Positions 52,424-60,730 of a stretch of DNA of 64,000 nucleotides are shown here, piece after piece. The position numbers were made by a program, and so were the translations under genes. The notes under the pieces are model-generated. The model did not search any database, had not been told where the DNA came from, and was given only the letters and a program-made list of their open reading frames with translations. The stretch is taken from the NCBI RefSeq assembly GCF_007995245.1, contig NZ_VCBA01000011.1, positions 53,761 through 117,760 of the forward strand, read 5' to 3'. Origin of the DNA: Tateyamaria sp. syn59. Its GTDB lineage: Bacteria; Pseudomonadota; Alphaproteobacteria; Rhodobacterales; Rhodobacteraceae. Position 1 is the stretch's first letter, and each line of letters opens with the position of its first letter.

Positions 52424-53267
52424 CCTTTCATTTTGGCAAATGTCGAGAAGACGGTGCCCCGTTGTTTCGCTTCTCGGCAGTTCCCCTGCGATTGCTTTCA
52501 ACGTCGAAACCTAGATCCAGAGTGATGCACGGGACCGCCGCTGACTAGTGCACAACGATTGGTGAATTCGGGCCCCATGTGAAGATGGCCTCGATAGATA
52601 GAATTTCTTTGGTTTCCGCAATCGCAATAAGTTTTACCTTGGCAGCTGTGAGGCATACGCGCGTTGTTCACAGCCTATATTCGCTCGAAGCAGGGGGGCG
52701 GATGGGCTGGCAAGGGCGTATCTTCCACTGTGTAGCTTCGCCTCAACGCAGCTAGACCTCAGGAGATTTTCAATGCTCGCACATGCAGGCAAAAGGGCGG
52801 CAACCGTGTCTGTCGCCCCCATGACGGCTTCGATTGTTTTTTATGTGTTTCGGTCACCTGACAATCCACGTTTGCACTTCATGTTCATGTTCATGTTCAT
52901 GTTTTGATCGCGCAGTGTCACTTTTTGGTGTTGCACATTTCGCTTAGTTGTGTGCGATCCGCAACTTGTAGGAGCCTCGTGCGTGAGACTGTTTTGAACA
53001 TCCAAGCCGCGAATTGCATCTTATCGCGGCCAACTCTTTGAAACTTGACGTCTGTTGTTTCGGCCGGACCTGCAGTGGCAGAAGCACACTAGTATTAGCC
53101 GCACTGAGATCGAGGCCAGTACACTGGTCACGTCTAACGAGTCAATGGAATGGATCTGATAAGCATCTGATAATGCCGGCTTATTGAGCGTAGAGGAGAC
53201 CAACGAGGTGGAGCGGTTTGCACATCATATTTTAAACGAAAGCGCCGTCGTGGGATAATCTTTTGGC
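52424..53267. other. 844-base gene-poor stretch after the toxin gene
   Basis: No convincing gene. A plus frame from about 52587 begins MASIDRISLVSAIAISFTLAA and looks signal-peptide-like but ends after 57 codons and has no clear ribosome site. A short tandem hexamer repeat lies at 52878. Base composition is more AT-rich than the flanking genes. It may be a decayed segment. Confidence 0.45.
52878..52901. repeat. Four tandem copies of TTCATG
   Basis: TTCATG is repeated four times without error at 52878-52901 in noncoding DNA. The unit is six bases, so copy-number change would not shift a reading frame if it were coding. A slippage-prone site is possible; no function is evident. Confidence 0.85.
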
Positions 53268-54158
53268 ATGACATACCAGTCTGCGGCCACCCAGAACGAG
53301 CTAGTTAATCTACCGAACCTGCCCGCTTGGGTCACCTCCGATCAGTCAGAAACCCCTGAAGATGTGGCGTTTTTGTCGGACGCAGCGTTCGGCCATCTGC
53401 ATCTTGTGTTGAGCCAGAACGATGTCCCCCAGAGCTTGTTTCGAGCGCGGCTGGCATTGCGCGCTGCAGGGGCCTGCGTGACGCACCAGGGACGCCCCGA
53501 ACGGGCTTCAGAATCACGCGATGCGGTGGCGTTCCTCCAACTCGGCGATAGTCCAGAACCGGCGGGTGACATCTATCTTTCATGGCGTCGAGCGGTTGAG
53601 CGGCCGTTCTCGGTCGAAGTCCTGCACCGCGCACTTCCGGGGTTGGAGGCGGACCAAATCGCAACTTGGCTGGTTGCAGGGCAGGGGACGCCGGTCGCGC
53701 AGGCCGCAGCCGTGTTTCAAGCCGTGATCGATGAGCCTTCGCGAGACCATACCGCGCCGCTGCTGCTCGCGGATGCGGCATTGGCGAATGCCCTCGGGTG
53801 GAGCCATGTCCTGCCGCTCATCGCGTTGGATCTAAAGAGGACCGATCTGCGCAAGACTGGCGCAGACCTGCAACTGGCCTGACATCGAGCGATCGTGGCT
53901 GCAGCCGTCGAGGTGACGCGGGAGGCCACTGACTTTGCCCGGCGCGTGTGCAGCCTGAAAGAGGTTGCGCCAAAGCTTCGGGCGAAGGGAGCTGAGGAAG
54001 CGGTGGCGCTGTTCTTGAACCGGGACGCTGTTGCCCCGACGTCGCTCACCTCGCTCCGGTCCGATCGCGCCGCGCGTCGGTTCTGCGACCGGCTTATCGA
54101 GCTCGGCGCGGTGCGCGAACTGACCGGGCGCGACACGTTCCGGCTTTACGGGATCTGA
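53268..54158 (+). pseudogene. DUF1403 family gene interrupted by an in-frame TGA
   Basis: One continuous frame of 297 codons from ATG 53268 to 54158 matches the length of DUF1403 proteins, but codon 205 is TGA (53880-53882). Before it the frame ends ADLQLA; directly after it, in the same frame, CHRAIV-type sequence would continue as HRAIVAAAVEVTREATDFA and run to GRDTFRLYGI. A single base change from a Cys codon (TGC or TGT) explains the stop. The second half keeps protein-like composition, so the change may be recent, an error in the sequence, or read through. The ScpB-like gene follows after 3 bases; this pair is common in the group. Confidence 0.7.
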
Positions 54159-54161
54159 GCA

Positions 54162-54779
54162 ATGGCGAAGGATCACGCTGACCAAGAACTCGATCGGGAG
54201 CTGGAGGAACTGCCCACCGATCTGCGCTGGCGGGAATGGACGCGCCGGATCGAGGCCGTGCTCTTTGCCACCGCCTCGCCCGTGACGCGCGAGGACCTGG
54301 CCCACGTGGTGGGGCAGGAAGCTTCGGTCAATTTGTTAATCGACGATCTGGTTGCCGATCTTGAAGGAAGGTCTTTTGAAGTCGCCAAAGTCGCGGGTGG
54401 CTGGATGATGCGCACGCGATCGGCTTATGCACCGGCCTTCAAAGCTGCGGCGGATTTGGGAAACCAAGACCTCGACCTACGCGAATACGATGTCGCGGTG
54501 CTGGCAGCTATTGCTTGCCACCAGCCAATTACGCGCGATGGGCTCAACGACATCTTCGGCAAGGAGATCAGCCGCGACCTGATCGGGCGGTTGCATGATC
54601 GCGATTTGATCGGCACTGGACCCCGATCCCCACGGCGCGAGGCCCGCTACACTTATGTGACAACCGAAAAGTTCCTTGCGGCGTTTCATCTGGAGGCTCT
54701 CCAGGACCTGCCGGACCGGGAGGAGTTGGAAGATGCAGGGGTAAAAAGTTGTGCGGAGCCTCGAGTCGAGAGGATCTAG
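54162..54779 (+). CDS. ScpB-like protein (SMC-ScpAB accessory paralogue)
   Basis: A 205-aa protein with two winged-helix domains as in ScpB: RRIEAVLFATASPVTREDLAHVVG near the start and LAAIACHQPITRDGLNDIFGKEI in the middle, ending with YTYVTTEKFLAAFHLEAL. ScpB joins SMC and ScpA in chromosome condensation. This copy stands next to DUF1403 rather than scpA, so it is likely a paralogue of unknown, perhaps plasmid- or mobile-element-linked, role. Confidence 0.82.
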   Translation: MAKDHADQELDRELEELPTDLRWREWTRRIEAVLFATASPVTREDLAHVVGQEASVNLLIDDLVADLEGRSFEVAKVAGGWMMRTRSAYAPAFKAAADLGNQDLDLREYDVAVLAAIACHQPITRDGLNDIFGKEISRDLIGRLHDRDLIGTGPRSPRREARYTYVTTEKFLAAFHLEALQDLPDREELEDAGVKSCAEPRVERI

Positions 54780-54841
54780 CAACGGTTTAAATGCGAAGCA
54801 CTTTCAATTGGTCGGGCGTTGAATAGCAATCGGTCGAAGTG

Positions 54842-55333
54842 TCAGCCGAGGAGTTTCTCCAGCTCTTCCCTCTGCTTGGCGTGTTTTCTTGGATTGTCCC
54901 TGATCAGTCGCTTCAGGTTGAGAAGCTTCCAACGCACGGCGGGAAGCTCGGAAGCCTGTGGTCGATTGATGGCAGAGAAGTCCGGGGTGCCATCCTGCAA
55001 GCTTAGCGGGAACTGTTTAGTGCTTTCGTCGAAACGGGATTGAGCGTCCGCGATCAGCTGGCTGTGTGTCATCAGGAGGCCATCAAGTTCGACAGGTGAT
55101 TTGGTCATGCCTTCGAACTGACGGATGTAGGGTTGGTTGAGATATATGAAATTGGGGTTCAACAGCTCATGTGCAGGACGTGATGAACAAGCGACGTGGA
55201 TCAAGAAGGTCCTGAACAGATCTTCCGTCAGGCCTTCGTGCTCGTAGAGCAGCTTCACATCGTAAAGATCGCGTGGATGCTGGCGATGGACTGCGGCATG
55301 TAGCTTGCTGCCGAACAGGTCTTCGAACGACAC
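54842..55333 (-). pseudogene. AbiEii/AbiGii-type nucleotidyltransferase toxin, N-terminus missing
   Basis: A fragment of 163 codons matching the C-terminal half of AbiEii-type toxins: MSFEDLFGSKLHAAVHRQHPRDLYDVKLL (given as pieces SFEDLFGSKLHAA and QHPRDLYDVKLL) and helices beyond. The family's nucleotidyltransferase domain (GGTAL motif, about 150 residues before this point) is absent. The frame remains open upstream through GYAEIQIV, which still looks like AbiEii, and then loses similarity before a stop near 55410. No AbiEi-type antitoxin gene adjoins it. It is probably an inactive relic. Confidence 0.7.
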
Positions 55334-55641
55334 AATTTGAATTTCTGCATAGCCACGCCAGCCGTCGCTACGGTGCCGCCCATCAGAGCCGCTATGCGCT
55401 GTGCTCTAAGAAACGGCAAAGCGGCCAACTGACCGCGTGGACTAGGCTGCAGGTCGCTTGGTCCTCAGCAATTTCATTTTTTATGTGCTTAAACCACTAC
55501 GTTCGGGTGCGCGACGCTTGATCAAAACATCTGGTACATCGCGCCGGTATGCGGTGCTTGGGCCACGAGCGCAGAGCCTGCGCAACAGCGCGATACGGCC
55601 CTCCTTTCGTTTCCCGCATCATAAACGCAGAACAACCCGTT
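55334..55641. other. Junction region between the AbiEii fragment and the RND operon
   Basis: The first about 40 bases continue the AbiEii-like frame. The rest holds no gene I can support and no clear terminator for the converging transcripts. It is a candidate recombination scar. Confidence 0.4.
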
Positions 55642-58600
55642 TTAGGCCGGCTTGTGGGCCGTGTCGGGCACGGTACCCGGTGCTTCGGTGAGGCAGAGCC
55701 GCAGGAGGGGTGGCACCGTGAGCAGCGTCAGGAAAGCTGACATGCTGAGACCACCCACCACCACTGCGCCCAACCCACGGTAAAGCTCGGACCCGGCGCC
55801 AGGGAAGAGGATCAGTGGCAACATCCCCATGACGGAGGTCATGGTGGACATGAAGATCGGGCGGATACGGTTGCGGGTCGCTTCCTCAATTGCGTCGATG
55901 GGGCTCATGCGGTCGGTGCGCAGGTGAAACAGTGCTTGGTGCACAATCAGGATAGCGTTGTTCACTACGATCCCTACGAGGATGACGAAGCCCAATAGGG
56001 TCAGCATATCCATCGGCTGTGTCTGGTAGAGGTTGAGCAGCGCAAGTCCGCCAACGCCACCCGCTGCAGCTACCGGAACAGCGATCAGTATGACGAGCGG
56101 CAGCACAAAGCTCTCAAACAGGATCGCCATGACAAGAAACACGATGATCAGCGCAACCACGAGGTTGATCTGGATCGCGTTCCAGGTCTGGCTCAACTGG
56201 TCAGCAGTGCCCGTGACACTGAGGCGGATGTCGCTCGGCAGGCCCTGTGTCTCAAGCACGTCGACCACCTCGGTCTGTAAGAGTTCCACGGCGGCTTCCA
56301 GCGGCAGCGCGTCGGACGGGCGGACCTCCAGCGTGACAGTGCGCAGACGGTCGCGGTGCCTTATCTCGGTTGGACCGGCTGTGAGGAGTACTTCCGACAG
56401 GGCCGAAACGGGCACGATCTGGCCGCCGGGCGTCACCACCGGATAGTTGCCGACGTCTTGGGTGCGAAGCGCCTGTTGCACGTTACTGTCGCCCTTCAGG
56501 ACCAGGTTGATGCGCTCAGCCCCCACCGTGATCTCAGCCACGCGAAGCCCGTCATTGAAGGCATCCACGGTTGCGGCAAGGGCAGAACTGTCGAGCCCGG
56601 CATCGGCCAGACGCTGGCGGTCCGGGATTAGTCGTACTTCGGGCGCGCCCAGTTCCAGGCCAGGAATGGGGCGGAACTGATGCCCTTCGGATCGGGGCAA
56701 AAGCCCGCTGACCAGGCCTGCGGCCTGGCCTGCGACGGCGAGGATTTCGTTCAGGTCCTGACCGGATACGTTCAACTCGATCGTGCGTCCCCCGCCAACG
56801 CCGCGCCCAAAGAGCGAGGGCTGCGTCATGAAGCCGAAGGTGCCGGGTTCCGCGAAAATGGGCTGCGACAGGACCGGGATGAGCTCCGCCGCGCGCTGCC
56901 CGTCGGTGGCGGCGGCTCCGACGAAGCTGTTGCCGGGTGTGGCCACGAAGAAGAAGTTGTCGATCGTAGGGGGGCCATCGAGGTCGGTTTCCGGGCGCGC
57001 TTGCCAGAGGGGCTCTGCCACCCGCTCAATGCGCTCTGCGATGGTTTGTGTCGTATCGAGGTTGTAGCCTGGCGGCGGGATGATCAGGCCAAAGACAAGG
57101 TTGCGGTTCCCCTCGGGCAGGTATTCAAGGCGCGGCAGGAAGGCGATGCTGGCCACCGCAGCACCTCCTGCGATCAAGCCGACCATCATCAGCCCCAGCA
57201 CGCGACTGCGCACCGTCCAGCGGACATAGACCATGACCAGCCATTTGAACGCGCTGCCGAAATGGTCGATTCCGGGCAGGCGGATTGGGCGCTGGTCCTT
57301 TTCGCTTAGCAAGCGCGACGCCAATGCCGGGATTACGGTAACGGCGACAATGAGGCTGAGAAGAACCGAGACCGAGATCGCGACGGCGATGTCGCGGAAC
57401 AGCTGGCCTGCTTCAAGCTGCATGATCAAAATGGGGATGAACACCAGCACCGTTGTCAGTGCCGAAACGAGGATTGCGCCCCAGACCTGTTTTGCGCCTT
57501 CGTAGGCTGCCTCGCGTCGGGACTTGCCCGCCTCACGAAGACGGAAGATGTTTTCCAACACCACGATGGCCGCGTCCACGATCATGCCTACAGCAAAGGC
57601 GATGCCTGCCAGGCTGATGACATTTAGTGTGCGCCCCGTGAGAGCCATGACAACAAAGGTGGCCACAATGCTCACAGGGATGGACAGCGACACCACCAGC
57701 GTCGCGCGGGGGGAGCGGAGGAAGAGCATCAGCACAAAAGCCGCAAGCAGGCCGCCGAAGTAGATGTTCTGCGTTACAAGGTCGATGGCACCGTCGATGT
57801 AGATCGTCTCGTCATAGACCTGTTCCATCACTAGGTCGGCATTTGCGACCGGCCCCGCGCTAAGTTCAGCAAGGGTCTCGCGCACATCCTCCATCGTGGA
57901 GATGACGTTGGCTCCCGCCTCCCGCACGATGTTGAAGGCAAGGCCCGGTTCTCCCCGGAAACGGAGGCGCGACGTGGGGTCGGAATATGCAAAGGCAACC
58001 TGAGCAACATCCGAGACACGTACCTGCCCGATGCCGCCGTTGGCCGCACCCGAGCGCAGAACAACGTCGCGAATGGCATCTTCGGTGTTGAGGTTGCCTT
58101 CGGTCCGCACAACGTAACGGCGCTTGCCCTCGTCGAGGTCCCCCGCGGAAATCGAGATGTTTTCCGCGCGCAAGGTCTGCACAACCTCGGGCACCGTAAG
58201 GTTGAAACGCGACAGGCGCAGGGGGTCCACTATGATCTGTAATTCGCGGGTGACGCCGCCAAAAAGGTTCACCGCCGAAACACCCTCGATCCGTTCGACG
58301 CGATCTTGCACGGTGTCCTCGATGAAGTCGCGATAGGTGGCCATGTCGCGCGTGTTGCCCTCGGCTGCGGTCAGGACGACCCAGGCGATGGGGCTGTCGT
58401 CTGAACCGGACGTGTTGAGCGTCGGTTCGTCGGCCTCATCCGGGTAGCCGCTGACCCGGTCTAGCCGGTTCGAGACCAGCAAAAGAATATCGCCCATGTC
58501 GCTGCCGACGGCGAATTCCAATGTCACTTCGGCCTCACCGGTCTGAGAGCGTGAGGTCATCACCTCTAGCCCTTCGAGCCCGCGCAGCGCCTCTTCCTGA

Positions 58601-58797
58601 AGGTTCACGATCTCGCGCTCGATTTCCGAGGGCGCGGCCCCTGGCCAGGTGGTTTCCACGACCACGATGGGTTTGCGCACGTCAGGCGCCAGTTGCACCG
58701 GGATGCGCGTCAGGGACAGAACACCGAAGAGAACAGCGATGAGAACGGTGGCAACGACGGCGATGGGCCGGTCAATTGCGTATCGGATCGCGTCCAT
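55642..58797 (-). CDS. RND-family efflux permease (HAE type)
   Basis: A 1051-aa inner-membrane proton-driven efflux pump. N-terminus MDAIRYAIDRPIAVVATVLI is TM1; TM4 has GMIVDAAIVVLENIFRLRE, keeping the first Asp of the usual Asp pair but Ala in place of the second; TM10 has ILVGIVVNNAILIVHQA, with Asn at the site of the AcrB lysine, as in several RND subfamilies. Two large periplasmic loops lie at about 40-330 and 560-860. ATG 58797 overlaps the adaptor stop (TGATG). No outer-membrane channel gene is adjacent. Confidence 0.93.
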   Translation of the reverse strand: MDAIRYAIDRPIAVVATVLIAVLFGVLSLTRIPVQLAPDVRKPIVVVETTWPGAAPSEIEREIVNLQEEALRGLEGLEVMTSRSQTGEAEVTLEFAVGSDMGDILLLVSNRLDRVSGYPDEADEPTLNTSGSDDSPIAWVVLTAAEGNTRDMATYRDFIEDTVQDRVERIEGVSAVNLFGGVTRELQIIVDPLRLSRFNLTVPEVVQTLRAENISISAGDLDEGKRRYVVRTEGNLNTEDAIRDVVLRSGAANGGIGQVRVSDVAQVAFAYSDPTSRLRFRGEPGLAFNIVREAGANVISTMEDVRETLAELSAGPVANADLVMEQVYDETIYIDGAIDLVTQNIYFGGLLAAFVLMLFLRSPRATLVVSLSIPVSIVATFVVMALTGRTLNVISLAGIAFAVGMIVDAAIVVLENIFRLREAGKSRREAAYEGAKQVWGAILVSALTTVLVFIPILIMQLEAGQLFRDIAVAISVSVLLSLIVAVTVIPALASRLLSEKDQRPIRLPGIDHFGSAFKWLVMVYVRWTVRSRVLGLMMVGLIAGGAAVASIAFLPRLEYLPEGNRNLVFGLIIPPPGYNLDTTQTIAERIERVAEPLWQARPETDLDGPPTIDNFFFVATPGNSFVGAAATDGQRAAELIPVLSQPIFAEPGTFGFMTQPSLFGRGVGGGRTIELNVSGQDLNEILAVAGQAAGLVSGLLPRSEGHQFRPIPGLELGAPEVRLIPDRQRLADAGLDSSALAATVDAFNDGLRVAEITVGAERINLVLKGDSNVQQALRTQDVGNYPVVTPGGQIVPVSALSEVLLTAGPTEIRHRDRLRTVTLEVRPSDALPLEAAVELLQTEVVDVLETQGLPSDIRLSVTGTADQLSQTWNAIQINLVVALIIVFLVMAILFESFVLPLVILIAVPVAAAGGVGGLALLNLYQTQPMDMLTLLGFVILVGIVVNNAILIVHQALFHLRTDRMSPIDAIEEATRNRIRPIFMSTMTSVMGMLPLILFPGAGSELYRGLGAVVVGGLSMSAFLTLLTVPPLLRLCLTEAPGTVPDTAHKPA

Positions 58798-59891
58798 CAA
58801 TTCACCTCTGTCGGGCTGATGTCCTGGCCTGGGCGCAGGCGTTCGTTGCCGCGCACCACAACCTGATCACCGGGCGCAAGGCCTGTCAGCACCTCGTACC
58901 GGTCACCTGAGGGTGCGCCTATGAGCACCGTGCGGGGTTCGGCCTTGCCGTCATTTGCCACGAAAACTGTCCAGCCACCACGCGCCTGCACCAGCGCGTC
59001 TTTGGGCACGGTCAGGGCCTCGCGTTCGACGCCCACTGGCACATCCACCGTCAAAGACTGACCCACGGCGATGTTAGGCAGCGCGTCAATTCCCTCCGCC
59101 GCGAAACGTACGGCACGGGTGCGGGTGGTAGCGGATTCCACGGGCAGAATTGCCCTGAGCACGAGGGAAACGGTAGTGCCTGTTTCAAAGGTGCCCTGCA
59201 TCGACTGGCCTGGCCGCAGGTCAGTAACGTAACGCGCAGGAATGCTCGCTTCGACCTCAAACGACCGGGTGTCCAGCAGGCGCACCACGGGCGTGCCTGC
59301 CTGGATGAAGGCACCGGGTATCGTTTCCACGTCAAGCACAACGCCCGCGAACGGCGCGCGAACAAGGCTTTGGGTCAATTGGTATTCAGCTTCTTCCAAC
59401 CGCGCGCGCCCCGTTTCCAGCCGGGCCTGTGCTTCGGCCAGTTGAGTGCGGGACACTTGCAGATCGGCCTGTGCATCGTCAAAGCGGCCTTGCGAAAACG
59501 AAGCCGAGTTGCGCAGCGCGTCTACACGACGGAAGTTGGTCTGAGCACTGTCGACGCGGACACGACCCGTCTCCACACTTGCTTCTGCCTCGGCGATCTG
59601 GGCCTTGGCTTGTGAAACTCGGATGGCAAGCAGATCGCGGTTGAGTTCGACGAGGATGTCACCCTGTTCCACGCTGTTGCCCGCCAGAACGTTGACGGTT
59701 TCCACGCTGCCCGCGACACGGCTGGCCACGGCGCCATCCCGCGCGGTTACGATCTCGGCAAAGACGGGCACGGTTTCAGACATGAGCCGCATCGCCACCT
59801 CCTGCACGCCGACAGCAGCGGGACGGCCCTGGGCTAAGGCGATCAAGGGTGTGGCGAGGACGAGGGTGGCTGCGATGAGGAAGCGGCGCAT
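58797..59891 (-). CDS. RND efflux periplasmic adaptor (HlyD/AcrA-like membrane-fusion protein)
   Basis: A 364-aa adaptor with a signal peptide MRRFLIAATLVLATPLIALA. The barrel-sandwich and hairpin regions are VASRVAGSVETVNVLAGNSVEQGDILVEL, given by pieces, a heptad-rich coiled coil (QAKAQIAEAEASVETGRVRV, QADLQVSRTQLAEAQARL) and APFAGVVLDVETIPGAFI. The C-terminal part has LAPGDQVVVRGNERLRPGQDI. GGAG lies 8 bases before ATG 59891; the open frame continues upstream without support. It connects the pump to an outer-membrane channel encoded elsewhere. Confidence 0.92.
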   Translation of the reverse strand: MRRFLIAATLVLATPLIALAQGRPAAVGVQEVAMRLMSETVPVFAEIVTARDGAVASRVAGSVETVNVLAGNSVEQGDILVELNRDLLAIRVSQAKAQIAEAEASVETGRVRVDSAQTNFRRVDALRNSASFSQGRFDDAQADLQVSRTQLAEAQARLETGRARLEEAEYQLTQSLVRAPFAGVVLDVETIPGAFIQAGTPVVRLLDTRSFEVEASIPARYVTDLRPGQSMQGTFETGTTVSLVLRAILPVESATTRTRAVRFAAEGIDALPNIAVGQSLTVDVPVGVEREALTVPKDALVQARGGWTVFVANDGKAEPRTVLIGAPSGDRYEVLTGLAPGDQVVVRGNERLRPGQDISPTEVN

Positions 59892-59997
59892 TGCGATCTC
59901 CGGGCTGGCTGCGAAAGAAAATAGCTCCGATGCTGCAAATGCAATGTTGGCTTGCCGCAGGGCTGCTGTGCGTTGACGTAGGTGTGAACGTAATACT

Positions 59998-60279
59998 TGC
60001 ACTGCGCGAGCCGATCTGCCGAGTTCTGCAAATCGACCCATCCACCTTTTACAAACGCCTTGCTACAAAACGCGATCCTGACCGGGCATCTGATCGCACC
60101 ACGCGGGATGCGTATCTGTGAAAGAAGATGAAAGAAGCACCAATCAGTCTATGGAGCACGCAAGCTGTAGCACGTGATGAAGCGCGAAAGCATTGATGTC
60201 GCCCGCTGCACCGTGAAGCGACTGATGCGGCACATTAGCATTCAAGGCGTCACGCCAATCAAAGCGGAGGAACAATAGG
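59998..60279 (+). mobile_element. IS3-family transposase (orfB) remnant
   Basis: Two short pieces in different frames resemble the N-terminal part of an IS3-type orfB. The first reads REPICRVLQIDPSTFYKRLA, then RDPDRASDRTTRD up to the stop at 60121. The second, from about 60181, reads DVARCTVKRLMRHISIQGV. Stops and a frame change separate them and the catalytic DDE region is missing. No terminal inverted repeats were identified. It marks an old insertion between the RND operon and the glycosidase gene. Confidence 0.72.
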
Positions 60280-60730
60280 AAAAAGCTTGGAAGTCAGATA
60301 AAATCGAAGGTTGAAATACGAACTCAAACTTTCTCCGGCAAGGCCGGCGCGGTTCACAGTTCAGTAGTTCTTCCGTTTCATCATCTCTGATCTTGTCTTC
60401 TTCGCAGATCAGCAGACAACAAGTCGTAGCTTGCATCAGTGCCCGAATTTTGGGGGGCAATTCACAGGTACGCTACTACATGGCGGCGGAAAGGATAGAA
60501 ACACACTATGTGAATGGTGGTAAACGACGAAAGACCTCATACAGAATTAAGACTGTACGGATTTATTTTATTAAAGTGAGTTTAACGCGACGAAAACTAT
60601 ACATCTAAAATTTTTCACGCACTCCTAAATAACGCCAGAATCCAACCCACATTGAAATACGCTTCTCTGCAAAGATAGCGGTGACGCCAGAAACAGCCTG
60701 GCACCGGTATCCCAAAGAGGCTCAGCAGAA
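60280..60730. other. AT-rich intergenic region before the RTX glycosidase gene
   Basis: About 450 bases without a supported gene, more AT-rich than the left part of the window, especially 60480-60720. It carries the likely promoter of the large downstream gene. GAGGC lies about 10 bases before ATG 60731. Confidence 0.45.

Noticed and set aside
52878..52901. CRISPR-like repeat
   Set aside because: The unit is six bases with no spacers and no cas genes.
53880..53882. Selenocysteine codon in the DUF1403 gene
   Set aside because: The TGA replaces a likely Cys codon, but I see no convincing bacterial SECIS hairpin just downstream and the family is not a known selenoprotein.
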